From the NCBI RefSeq assembly GCF_012933505.1, contig NZ_JABBNB010000003.1:124001-188000 (forward strand): DNA of 64,000 nucleotides, read 5' to 3'. The notes below the pieces were generated by a model. The model was given only the letters and a program-made list of their open reading frames with translations. It was not told the DNA's origin and did no database searches. This document shows, piece after piece, positions 29,375 through 37,856 of this stretch (position 1 is its first letter; each line of letters begins with the position of its first letter). The position numbers and the translations under genes are program-made. The DNA comes from Gordonia asplenii. GTDB lineage: Bacteria > Actinomycetota > Actinomycetes > Mycobacteriales > Mycobacteriaceae.

Positions 29375-30430
29375 TTGGGTCTGGAGTTCGACGCCGTACT
29401 GTTCCTGTCGTTCGGCGGCCCCGACAAGCCCGACGACGTGCGACCGTTCCTGGAGAACGTCACGCGGGGTCGGGGAGTACCGCCCGAACGGCTCGACGAG
29501 GTGGCCCAGCACTACCTGCACTTCGGCGGGGTGTCGCCGATCAACGCGCTGAACTCGGCGATGATCTCGTCGATTCGCGACGAATTGGCGGCACGCGGAA
29601 TCGACCTGCCGGTCTTCTTCGGAAATCGCAACTGGCATCCGATGATCGCCGACACGCTGGCGCAGATATACGACGCCGGGCATCGTCGCGTCCTGGTGTT
29701 CCCGACGTCGGCGTGGGGCGGCTACTCCGGCTGCGGCCAGTACCACGAGGACATCGCCGGGGCGCTGGCGTCGCTGGAACCCGAAGCGGCGTCGCAGATG
29801 GTGCTGCGCAAGCTGCCGCAGTACTGGCACGAGTCGCTGTTCGTCGACGCCGCGGGCGACGCGGTGCGCCGGGCGGCGGCGTCGTTGTCGGGGGAGTCGC
29901 AACCCCGGCTGGTGTTCACCGCGCACTCGATTCCCGATGCGGCCGACCGTGATTCGGGGCCGCCGGCGCAGGGGCGGCTCTACAGTCGGCAGGTGCGCGC
30001 GGCGTCGGAGCGCGCCGCCGCGGCGGCCGGTTTCGCCGAATTCGACCAGGTGTGGCAGTCGCGGTCGGGTCCGCCGCAGGTACCGTGGCTGGAGCCCGAC
30101 ATCGTCGATCACCTCGAAGACCTTGCCGCACAAGGTGTTCGGTCGGTGATCGTGAGTCCGATCGGATTCGTCTCCGACCATCTCGAAGTCGTGTGGGACC
30201 TCGACAACGAGGCCCGGGAGAAGGCTGCGGAGTTGGGGCTCGAATACGTCCGCGCCGACTCGGTGGGGACCGATCCGCGGTTCATCGAGATGGCCGTCGA
30301 CTTGATCGAACAGTACCGCGACGGCGTTGTGCCGCAGGATGTTCCGCTCGGTGTGGGTGACAACGGGGTGTACTGCGCCGGTGGGAAGTGCTGCCGGGCG
30401 TCGGTGCGCAGACCGCGTCCGGCCGACTGA
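29375..30430 (+). CDS. cpfC: Coproporphyrin III ferrochelatase (CpfC/HemH)
   Basis: The 351-residue protein inserts Fe2+ into coproporphyrin III in the actinobacterial haem route. It shows the ferrochelatase N-terminus LFLSFGGPDKPDDVRPFLENV, the catalytic His in TAHSIPDA, the Glu in GFVSDHLEVVWDLD, and cysteines in GYSGCGQY and the C-terminal CAGGKCC, which fit the [2Fe-2S] cluster of actinobacterial enzymes. The start is TTG (29375), 4 bp after the inhA stop, because all family homology begins there. Fe-S content is inference from these Cys residues. Confidence 0.92.
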   Translation: MGLEFDAVLFLSFGGPDKPDDVRPFLENVTRGRGVPPERLDEVAQHYLHFGGVSPINALNSAMISSIRDELAARGIDLPVFFGNRNWHPMIADTLAQIYDAGHRRVLVFPTSAWGGYSGCGQYHEDIAGALASLEPEAASQMVLRKLPQYWHESLFVDAAGDAVRRAAASLSGESQPRLVFTAHSIPDAADRDSGPPAQGRLYSRQVRAASERAAAAAGFAEFDQVWQSRSGPPQVPWLEPDIVDHLEDLAAQGVRSVIVSPIGFVSDHLEVVWDLDNEAREKAAELGLEYVRADSVGTDPRFIEMAVDLIEQYRDGVVPQDVPLGVGDNGVYCAGGKCCRASVRRPRPAD

Positions 30431-30536
30431 CGCGCACGCAGCGCACACAGACCCGCACTCGGGGTCATTCCCCACGGCCGTCAGGCGTTGGGAATGTCGG
30501 CAAGTGCGGGGCCTGTCGACGTTGCCACACAGTCGG

Positions 30537-31397
30537 CTATTGCGTGTCGGGCGGACCCAGGATCTCCACGATCAATGCGTTGACGCCGACCGTCACCGCG
30601 CGGCGAGTGATCGCGCGCAGTTCTCGGATCTGGGCGTCGCCACCCTCACCTTGACGGGCGGTGAGGCCGAACGTCGCACCGCGTGCGGTGGCGACGTCGA
30701 GGATGGCGTCGATACGTGCCGCCGAAGCGAGCAGATTGTCGGCGCGGGTGCCGTCATGCGGGGGCAGCGTCACGGTCCGACGCTCGGTGGCCGCGGCGAG
30801 TTCGAGGCGCAAGGTGTCTTTGGTCCCCGACGACATCGACGGCAGGTCGCTGAGCACGTCGGCCGCGGTGCGGGTGGCCTCTTTGAGATCGCGGGCCGCC
30901 GCACCCACGCTGTAATCGGTCAGCGGCGCTGCGGGCACCTCGAATTGGGCTATGTTCCAACAGAATTGGTCACCGGTGGCACCGAATGGGCCCGCTCGCA
31001 GGCTCCCGGTGCCCGGGCGCCCCGGGAACAGCAGGGTCGGGGCGTCGTCGTCGGGCGTCGTGAGCAACAGCACCTCGCCGGAACGCAAGATCTGGCGGGT
31101 GACATCGCCCGGCGGGAGGCCGTGCGGGTCGCCGGGGGCGGGCAGCCGGAGCTCGATGAAGGTCGCCGTTTTCAGCACTGCGAGCATCTCGGCGGTGCCG
31201 GTGTCCCCGGCGGCCATCGGATCATCGGCGGGATCGTCGACGTCGGTGATGAACCGGTGGCGGGGCGCGATGTCGGCCAGCGTGTCGAGGACGGCGTCGG
31301 CCGGGACGGTACCCGCGAGCCATGCGGCTGCCCAGGCGCCGAGTGCGGCCGTAGGGCGTAGATGTGATGAAGTTTCAGAAGTATTGGAGCGAGTCAT
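30537..31397 (-). CDS. Conserved hypothetical protein (Rv1486c-like)
   Basis: The 286-residue acidic protein has no signal peptide or membrane helix. It begins with an Ala-rich helix (about 15-35) and has a hydrophobic core pattern, with blocks PRHRFITDVDDPADDP and LLFPGRPGTGSLRAGPFG. I do not recognise an enzyme motif. By order it corresponds to Rv1486c, being on the opposite strand after ferrochelatase. It is divergent from DUF3097, with 39 bp between starts. Confidence 0.75.
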   Translation of the reverse strand: MTRSNTSETSSHLRPTAALGAWAAAWLAGTVPADAVLDTLADIAPRHRFITDVDDPADDPMAAGDTGTAEMLAVLKTATFIELRLPAPGDPHGLPPGDVTRQILRSGEVLLLTTPDDDAPTLLFPGRPGTGSLRAGPFGATGDQFCWNIAQFEVPAAPLTDYSVGAAARDLKEATRTAADVLSDLPSMSSGTKDTLRLELAAATERRTVTLPPHDGTRADNLLASAARIDAILDVATARGATFGLTARQGEGGDAQIRELRAITRRAVTVGVNALIVEILGPPDTQ

Positions 31398-31436
31398 CGT
31401 TGGAGTAGTTTACCCCGCCGATTAGTGTGATCCTCC

Positions 31437-32315
31437 GTGCCCGACCTTCCTCCGCATCGCAGCTTCGACGACCGCTACGGACGCGACGTTCTGTCGTCGT
31501 CGAGCCCCAGTTCCAGTGCCCAGCGACGCCAGCGCAACGATCCGCCGATGCTCGTCGCCGAGCACGGGACCGTCGTCGAAGACGCGGCGTCGGGGTACTG
31601 CGGCGCCGTAGTCGGATTCGAGAAGAGCTACGACGGGCTGTTCGTGCGGTTGGAGGATCGTCGTGGCCAGACCCGGATCTTCGCCATGCGCAAGGGCGCC
31701 TTCCTGGTCGACGGCGAGCCGGTCACCCTGAAACGACCCGCGGCCCAAGCGCGCCAACCCGTTCCGACGCGCACCGCGTCGGGATCGCGGATCGCGCCGA
31801 CGCAGCGGGCCCGGACGGCCCGGGCGAGCCGCCTGTTCGTCGAAGGCGTGCACGACGCCACGCTGGTCGAGCGGGTGTGGGGTGATGACCTGCGGGCCGA
31901 AGGAGTGGTCGTGGTGAGTCTGGACGGCCTGGACAATCTCGACGCCGCACTCGCCGAGTTCGGTCCCGCGCCGCATCGTCGGGCCGGTGTGCTGGTGGAC
32001 CACCTCGTCGCCGGGTCGAAAGAGGCGCGGCTGACTCAGCGACTACCCGACAACGTCCTCGTCACCGGTCATCCCTACATCGACGTCTGGGAGGCGGTGA
32101 AGCCGGCGTCGGTCAAGATCCGCGCTTGGCCGACGATCCCGCGCGGCACCGACTGGAAGACCGGCATCTGCGACGAATTGGGTTGGGGGACACCGCAGGA
32201 CGGCTGGCGAAGGGTGCTGGCCGGAGTGTCGAGCTACAAAGACATCGAAGTTCCGCTGCTGCGATGCGTCGAGGAGCTCATCGACTACGTGACGGCCGCA
32301 CCGGGAGATGCGTAG
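31437..32315 (+). CDS. DUF3097-domain protein (Toprim-like)
   Basis: The 292-residue protein has an N-terminal half of about 125 residues (GYCGAVVGFEKSYDGLFVRL) and a C-terminal region whose pattern RLFVEGVHDATLVERVWGDD, then GVLVDHLVAGSKEARLT, resembles a Toprim fold: a Glu in the EGVHD strand and a D-x-L pair. Nucleic-acid binding is a guess. The GTG start at 31437 has no strong Shine-Dalgarno. Its last 31 bp overlap the convergent LacI gene. Confidence 0.82.
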   Translation: MPDLPPHRSFDDRYGRDVLSSSSPSSSAQRRQRNDPPMLVAEHGTVVEDAASGYCGAVVGFEKSYDGLFVRLEDRRGQTRIFAMRKGAFLVDGEPVTLKRPAAQARQPVPTRTASGSRIAPTQRARTARASRLFVEGVHDATLVERVWGDDLRAEGVVVVSLDGLDNLDAALAEFGPAPHRRAGVLVDHLVAGSKEARLTQRLPDNVLVTGHPYIDVWEAVKPASVKIRAWPTIPRGTDWKTGICDELGWGTPQDGWRRVLAGVSSYKDIEVPLLRCVEELIDYVTAAPGDA

Positions 32316-33340
32316 GCGCCGCCGAGGTCGCGCACCGAATCGCGAACGATGAGCGGCATCGCGATCCGCGCCTGCCCCGGCCCGCGTCGACCGAGCAGCA
32401 TGTCGACGCCGCACTTGGCCATCTCCTCGTAGGGCAGGCGCGCCGTGGTGAGCCCCGGCCGCTGGTACGCCGCGAACTCGTCGTCGTCGAACGAGATCAC
32501 CGAGACGTCGTGGCCGACGCGCAGTCCCCGTTCGGTCAGCGCCTGGTAGATCCCGAACGCGACACTGTCGTTGCCCGCGATCAGAGCGGTCAGCCCGGGG
32601 TGTGCGTCGAGCAGTCGGCACGTGCTGTCGTAGCCGACGCCGGGCTGCCATGCGCTGACGTCGAGCCGGATGGCGTCTACGCCGGCGCCGGCGAGCGTCT
32701 TGGTGATTCCGTCGAATCGCTCGGCGATGGTCGCTGATCGACGCGGGTCGCTTGCGACATCGGGGAGGTCGCCGATGATGCCGATCTCGCGGTGGCCGCG
32801 GTCGAGGAGGTGGTGCGCGACGTCTTCGCCCGCTACGCGCTCGTCGGGGAGCACACTGGCGTGGCCGTCCGGGGAGATCCCGTTGACCAGCACCAGTGGC
32901 AGACCGGCCGGGACCGCGGGGACGTCGATCAACCGGGCCGCCATCAAACCGATGAGCAGGCCGTCGACGCGGCGGTCGGTCATCGACTGCACGGCGTCGC
33001 TCAGGTCGTGACCGCCCGCGGTCTCCGACATCAGCACGGTGTAGCCGTGCTCGCGGGCGGCGTCGAGCACCCCCCGGATCATTCCGGACGCGAATCGCGT
33101 GACGGTGACCTCGTCGGAGACGAAGCCGATGGTCCGCGTCTTGCCCAGCCGGAGGCTCTGCGCCGCCGGGTTCGGGCGATATCCGAGTTCGTCGGCCGCG
33201 GCTCTGATGCGATCGGCGGCGTCGGCGGACAGGCGGGAGTCGGGCCGGTCGTTGAGGACCATGCTCACCGCCGCCTTCGACATTCCCGCCCGCTCGGCGA
33301 CGTCGGCGAGCGTCGGACGGCGTCCTGCTCTAGCGCCCAT
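32285..33340 (-). CDS. LacI-family repressor of the sucrose cluster (CscR-like)
   Basis: The 351-residue protein has a LacI helix-turn-helix at about 8-30 (RPTLADVAERAGMSKAAVSM, VLNDRP) with a hinge helix at NPAAQSLRLG. The C-terminal periplasmic-binding-like domain (about 65-340) binds an effector; sugar specificity is inferred from the neighbours. It is divergent from the permease gene (214 bp between starts), and two operator-like palindromes lie in that gap. E. coli csc clusters have the same four parts (repressor, permease, hydrolase, kinase). Its last 31 bp overlap the end of DUF3097. Confidence 0.88.
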   Translation of the reverse strand: MGARAGRRPTLADVAERAGMSKAAVSMVLNDRPDSRLSADAADRIRAAADELGYRPNPAAQSLRLGKTRTIGFVSDEVTVTRFASGMIRGVLDAAREHGYTVLMSETAGGHDLSDAVQSMTDRRVDGLLIGLMAARLIDVPAVPAGLPLVLVNGISPDGHASVLPDERVAGEDVAHHLLDRGHREIGIIGDLPDVASDPRRSATIAERFDGITKTLAGAGVDAIRLDVSAWQPGVGYDSTCRLLDAHPGLTALIAGNDSVAFGIYQALTERGLRVGHDVSVISFDDDEFAAYQRPGLTTARLPYEEMAKCGVDMLLGRRGPGQARIAMPLIVRDSVRDLGGAYASPGAAVT

Positions 33341-33420
33341 ACCGCCTGTCTCCCGTCTTCAGCAGCTGTTCTTTCCACACGACGATAGGTCGTGTCCGGT
33401 ATCCCATCTCGCCGGAGGGC

Positions 33421-33450
33421 TTGACGTGACGTGAATCACCCTACTAGATT
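33421..33450 (+). promoter_or_regulatory. Promoter of the sucrose permease operon
   Basis: TTGACG (33421-33426) and TAGATT (33445-33450) are separated by 18 bases and look like a SigA-type -35/-10 pair. The predicted start falls at about 33457, inside the first operator, so a bound LacI protein would block initiation. Confidence 0.65.
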
Positions 33451-33456
33451 CTCGTG

Positions 33457-33495
33457 GTGCTGAAAGGATTTAGCACCTTGCTGAATCGGTTCAGC
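33457..33495. promoter_or_regulatory. Two tandem LacI-type operators
   Basis: Operator 1 is GTGCTGAAAGGATTTAGCAC (33457-33476), an imperfect inverted repeat (GTGCT..AA / TT..AGCAC). Operator 2 is GCTGAATCGGTTCAGC (33480-33495), with GCTGAA/TTCAGC arms around a central CG as in LacI/GalR sites. They lie between the predicted promoter and the permease start codon. Confidence 0.68.
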
Positions 33496-33554
33496 CTTTC
33501 GACGCGATCGACCGCGCCGATCGATCGTCGAAACATCTACGGAGGTCATCGCCC

Positions 33555-34850
33555 ATGGCCATGAACAAAGCCGTCTTCCGCAACGGCGCCTATCAACAAA
33601 GCTCGGCCACGCTGATGCTGTTCTTCGCATCGTGGGGGATCTGGTGGTCGTTCTTCCAGATCTGGCTGACGAGCGACGACGCCGGACTCGGACTGAACGG
33701 TGCACAGGTCGGCACCCTCTATTCCGCCAACTCGATGGCGACGCTGGTCGTCATGTTCCTGTACGGAACCATCCAGGACAAACTCGCGCTCAAACGGCAC
33801 CTGATGATCGTCGCATCGGTCGGCATGGCATGCCTGGCGCCGTTCGTCCTGCTGGTCTACAAGCCGCTTCTCGAGCATGCCTTCGGACTCGGCGTGGTGG
33901 CCGGCATGATCTTCCTGCCCGTCGGTTTCACCGCGGCCGCGGGGCTGCTGGAGGCGTTCTCCGAACGGATGAGCCGCACCTACGGCTTCGAGTACGGTCA
34001 AGCGCGCGGCTGGGGATCGCTCGGCTACGCTATCGCCGCGCTCTTCGCGGGCTTCCTCTTCACCGTCAACCCGATGTTCAACTTCATCGGCGGTTCCGTG
34101 CTCGGTGTCATCTGCCTTCTGGTTCAGGTCTTCTGGAAGACCGACGGGGTTCCGCTCGCGCCCGGCCACACCGACCATCCGGCGACGCCGAGCCTGCGGG
34201 AGATCGCCGGTGTGCTGAAGATGCCGAGCCTGTGGCAGATCATCGTCTTCGTGATCTTCAGTTGGACGTTCTACAACCTGTACGACCAGCAGATGTTCCC
34301 CGACTTCTACACCGACCTCTTCGCGTCGAAGACCACTGGCGAGCGAACCTACGGCGTGCTCAACTCGATCCAGGTCTTCGTCGAGGCGGGCATGATGATG
34401 CTGGTACCGATCCTGATGCGCAAGGTCGGGGTGCGCAACATCCTGCTCGCCGGCGTCGCGGTGATGGCGGTGCGCATCTTCGGTTCGGCGGTCTTCAGCG
34501 ATCCCATCGCGGTGTCGGTGGTGAAGATGTTCCACTCCATCGAGGTGCCGCTGTTCATCCTCGGCATCTTCCGCTACATCACGCTGCACTTCCCGTCGAA
34601 CCTGTCGGCGACGCTCTATCTGGTCGGCTTCGAGGTGTCCGCTCAGGTCGGCAATGTGGTGCTGGCGCGTCCGTTCGGCAGTCTGCGCGACGCCATCGGA
34701 TATCAGCCGACGTTCTACGTCATCTCCGGGGTAGTCGCGCTGGCGGGCGTCTGGGCGTTCTTCGCGCTCAAACGCGACGACCAGCAGGTCGCGGGCGACC
34801 CCTTCGTGCGCGATCCGCTACGACGACGCGCAGCCGCGGCGGTCGAGTAG
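33555..34850 (+). CDS. Sucrose:proton symporter-like MFS permease (oligosaccharide:H+ family)
   Basis: The 431-residue protein has 12 predicted membrane helices, starting at about LMLFFASWGIWWSFFQIW. The YGQARGWGSLGYAIAALFAG segment corresponds to the LacY/CscB family signature in helix 5. The protein belongs to the oligosaccharide:H+ symporter family; its partners (invertase and fructokinase) make sucrose the likely substrate. The SD TACGGAGG (33539-33546) precedes the ATG. It heads the operon. Confidence 0.82.
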   Translation: MAMNKAVFRNGAYQQSSATLMLFFASWGIWWSFFQIWLTSDDAGLGLNGAQVGTLYSANSMATLVVMFLYGTIQDKLALKRHLMIVASVGMACLAPFVLLVYKPLLEHAFGLGVVAGMIFLPVGFTAAAGLLEAFSERMSRTYGFEYGQARGWGSLGYAIAALFAGFLFTVNPMFNFIGGSVLGVICLLVQVFWKTDGVPLAPGHTDHPATPSLREIAGVLKMPSLWQIIVFVIFSWTFYNLYDQQMFPDFYTDLFASKTTGERTYGVLNSIQVFVEAGMMMLVPILMRKVGVRNILLAGVAVMAVRIFGSAVFSDPIAVSVVKMFHSIEVPLFILGIFRYITLHFPSNLSATLYLVGFEVSAQVGNVVLARPFGSLRDAIGYQPTFYVISGVVALAGVWAFFALKRDDQQVAGDPFVRDPLRRRAAAAVE

Positions 34851-34927
34851 CCGTCGGCCCGCGATCGTCTTCAGTATCGTAGGCGGGCGATCTCCCTTGA
34901 CCGCGACCGGAACACAGATACGGATTC

Positions 34928-36385
34928 ATGAACAGCCTGCACTACGCGCCGCTCCGCAACTGGGTGAACGACCCCAACGGTCTGCTCTTCCACGACGGCA
35001 GATATCACCTGTACTTCCAGTACAACCCGCTCGGCGTCGAGCACGCCAACCTGAGTTGGGGTCACGCGTCCAGCGTCGACCTGCTGGAGTGGGAGGACCA
35101 TCCGGTCGCGTTGGAGTTCGACGACGACGAAGAAGTGTTCTCCGGGTCGGTGGTGGTCGACGATGCCGACACCACCGGGCTCGGTGCCCCGGGAAAGCCG
35201 GCGCTGGTGGCGTTCTACACGTCGATGTCGAAGACCGCGGACCTGCAGACCCAGTCGTTGGCCTACAGCGTCGACGACGGGCAGTCCTGGACGAAGTTCC
35301 AGGACAATCCGCTGATCGACCGCGGCTCACCACACTTTCGCGATCCCAAGGTGATCCGCTATCACGGCGTGGACGAGTCGTATTGGGTGATGCTGGCCGT
35401 CGAGGCGGTCGAGCGCAGGGTCGTGTTCTACCGGTCCGACGATCTACTGTCGTGGGAGTTGCTGTCCGAGTTCGGTCCTGCCGGAGCGGTGGGCGGCGAT
35501 TGGGAATGCCCCGATCTCTTCGCCCTACGCGTCGAGAACACCGGTGTGCTGCGGTGGGTCCTGCTGGTCAGCCTCAATCCCGGCGGTATCGCGGGAGGCT
35601 CGGGAACGCAGTACTTCGTCGGCGACTTCGACGGGCGCACCTTCACCCCGGTTACTCCCGTCGCGCCGATCACCGCGACCGACGACGTGGCGATGCGGAG
35701 CCTGCGCTGGCTCGACTACGGGCGGGACTGCTACGCGGGAGTGAGCTTCGCCGGCCTCTCCGACGATCACCGGACTCTGATCGCGTGGATGTCCAATTGG
35801 GACTACGCGCGGGAGATGCCGGTCGACGCCGATGCGCCGCAACGGGGCGCGATGACGTTACCGCGACGGCTATCGCTGATCGAGATCGACGGCGTCGAGC
35901 GTCTGCGTCAGATCCCCGTCGTGCCCGCCGTGACCGCGGTGTCGCGCGTCGCCGATGAGGTGATCCCCCCCGGCGGCAGCGTCACCGTACCGATCCGGGC
36001 GGCGGGCCGCATCCGCCTGGCGGTCGACGTCGACGACGCCGCCGGATTCGAGGTGTCCTTCGTCGGCGACGACGAGCAGACCGTGACGCTCACCTACGAC
36101 ACGTCGTCCGCCGAACTCATCGTCGACCGCGTCGGGGTTGCCCAGGGGCTACCGAAGGGGTTCGCCGATGTCCACCGCATGCCGGTGGCGTCGACGCCGG
36201 TCGTCTCGTTGACGATCTGGATCGACGAGCTCGCCATCGAGATCTACGCCGACGACGGAACCCGGGTGCTCACCGATCTGCTCGGCACGCTGAGCGCGAC
36301 GTCGGTGCGAATCGCGGGACGCGGCGCACCGATTCGGATCGAAACACTGGACACGTCGGCGGCGGTCGCCGCGACGTGCAGCTGA
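34928..36385 (+). CDS. GH32 invertase / beta-fructofuranosidase
   Basis: The 485-residue protein cleaves sucrose or fructans. The catalytic nucleophile is in WVNDPNG (about residues 11-17), the transition-state Asp in FRDPKV (about 137-142), and the acid/base Glu in WECPDLF (about 192-198). A C-terminal beta-sandwich follows the five-bladed propeller. It has no signal peptide, so it acts on sugar brought in by the permease. The gene lies 77 bp after the permease and 13 bp before the kinase. Confidence 0.92.
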   Translation: MNSLHYAPLRNWVNDPNGLLFHDGRYHLYFQYNPLGVEHANLSWGHASSVDLLEWEDHPVALEFDDDEEVFSGSVVVDDADTTGLGAPGKPALVAFYTSMSKTADLQTQSLAYSVDDGQSWTKFQDNPLIDRGSPHFRDPKVIRYHGVDESYWVMLAVEAVERRVVFYRSDDLLSWELLSEFGPAGAVGGDWECPDLFALRVENTGVLRWVLLVSLNPGGIAGGSGTQYFVGDFDGRTFTPVTPVAPITATDDVAMRSLRWLDYGRDCYAGVSFAGLSDDHRTLIAWMSNWDYAREMPVDADAPQRGAMTLPRRLSLIEIDGVERLRQIPVVPAVTAVSRVADEVIPPGGSVTVPIRAAGRIRLAVDVDDAAGFEVSFVGDDEQTVTLTYDTSSAELIVDRVGVAQGLPKGFADVHRMPVASTPVVSLTIWIDELAIEIYADDGTRVLTDLLGTLSATSVRIAGRGAPIRIETLDTSAAVAATCS

Positions 36386-36398
36386 GGAGGAACCGCTG

Positions 36399-37304
36399 AT
36401 GGAACACTCGGTGGCCGTGATAGGCGAGGCGCTGATCGATGTGGTCGACGCGCGCCCGCACGTGGGTGGTTCGCCGCTGAACGTCGCCGTCGGGCTGGCG
36501 CGGCTCGGGTTGGCAACGACGCTGTACTCCCGGATCGGCGCCGACCCCTATGGTGACCTGATCGTGGAGCATCTGCTGCGCGCGGGTGTCACGCTGGGGG
36601 ACGGGTTCGTCGACTCGGGGCGAACATCGAGTGCGATCGCGACGTTGGACACCGAGGGACGAGCGACCTATGACTTCGACCTGGAATGGTCGATCCCGCA
36701 ACCCGACGTCGGCGGTGCCCGCGTGATCCACACCGGGTCCATCGGAGCTATCCGAGAGCCGGGCGGGTCGATCGCGCGCCAGACGGTGCGTGGTGCGGGA
36801 CCCGGCGTGCTGCGAAGTTTCGACCCGAATGTGCGCCCCGCCGTGATGGGCCCAGCCGAAACGGTGCGTGAGCGCGTCCGGCAGTGCGCCGCGGACTGTC
36901 ACGTGGTGAAACTCAGCGACGACGACGCCGAATGGCTGTCCGCGGGCGCCGGGCCCGACGCTGTGCTGCAGTCGATATCCGATTCGGGAGTGCGGTTCGT
37001 CGTGATGACTCGCGGAGCCGATGGTTGCTCCGCCATCGTCGACGGCGTGCGATACCACGAGCCGTCGCGCGGCGTCGCGGTGGCCGACACCATCGGTGCG
37101 GGCGACGCGTTCATGTCGGGGCTGCTCTACGGCCTGGTGCGCAACGGGTGCGATCGGCTGCTCGTCGACGGTGCGGCAGTGCCGTCAGCCCAGGTCCGAC
37201 GGGTGCTTGCGACCGCGGCTGCCGTTGCGTCGGTTACCGTTTCGCGTGCGGGAGCCAATCCGCCGACGCTGCGCGAGTTGGAAGACGTCGTCGAACTGGA
37301 CTGA
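36399..37304 (+). CDS. PfkB-family fructokinase
   Basis: The 301-residue kinase has the PfkB signature 1 in VGGSPLNVAVGLARLGL (about 24-40) and signature 2 in DTIGAGDAFMSGLLYG (about 230-245), where GAGD supplies the catalytic Asp. It probably phosphorylates fructose released by the invertase. GAGGAGG precedes the ATG by 7 bases. It closes the sucrose operon. Confidence 0.9.
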   Translation: MEHSVAVIGEALIDVVDARPHVGGSPLNVAVGLARLGLATTLYSRIGADPYGDLIVEHLLRAGVTLGDGFVDSGRTSSAIATLDTEGRATYDFDLEWSIPQPDVGGARVIHTGSIGAIREPGGSIARQTVRGAGPGVLRSFDPNVRPAVMGPAETVRERVRQCAADCHVVKLSDDDAEWLSAGAGPDAVLQSISDSGVRFVVMTRGADGCSAIVDGVRYHEPSRGVAVADTIGAGDAFMSGLLYGLVRNGCDRLLVDGAAVPSAQVRRVLATAAAVASVTVSRAGANPPTLRELEDVVELD

Positions 37305-37365
37305 CAACGTCGGGTCCCGAAAAACCTGTGACCGGTAGCACCGCGAAACGTGGCAAGCTGGATTC

Positions 37366-37794
37366 ATGTCAGCGTTGGTGTGGGTGGTTCTCGGAATCGT
37401 TCTGGTCATCGCGGAGATGTTCGGCGGCGAGCTGGTATTGCTCATGCTCGCCGGAGGTGCGTTCGCCGCGGCCGGGGTGGACGCTGCGGTCGATCCGCCG
37501 TTGTGGATCGACTTCGTCGTGTTCTCCGCGGTAGCGGTCCTGCTACTGGGTGCGGTGCGGCCGGTTGCGAAACGGCACCTGCTCACGCGACCCAGGATCC
37601 TGACCAACATGGAGGCGCTGCCCGGGAAACCGGCGATGGTGCTCGAGCGCGTCGACGACCACGACGGCCGGGTGAAGATCGGCGGTGAGATCTGGTCGGC
37701 ACGCACGGAGCATCCGACCGAGGTGTTCGACGTCGGCACCGAGGTGATGGTCGTACAGATCGACGGCGCGACCGCCGTCGTCGCTCGCTGCTGA
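37366..37794 (+). CDS. NfeD-like membrane protein (Rv1487-like)
   Basis: The 142-residue protein has an N-terminal pair of membrane helices (about 2-22 with VVLGIVLVIAEMFGGELVLL, and 42-62) followed by an OB-fold domain (about 75-142, PGKPAMVLERVDDHDGRVKI, GGEIWSAR) as in short NfeD proteins. It is paired with the SPFH gene 62 bp downstream. NfeD and SPFH proteins work together at membranes in many bacteria. Confidence 0.9.
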   Translation: MSALVWVVLGIVLVIAEMFGGELVLLMLAGGAFAAAGVDAAVDPPLWIDFVVFSAVAVLLLGAVRPVAKRHLLTRPRILTNMEALPGKPAMVLERVDDHDGRVKIGGEIWSARTEHPTEVFDVGTEVMVVQIDGATAVVARC

Positions 37795-37856
37795 CTAGCG
37801 CAAAGACGTTGCCCCTCAACGTATGAACCCAGTTCGACAATTCAGAGGAGGATTCC

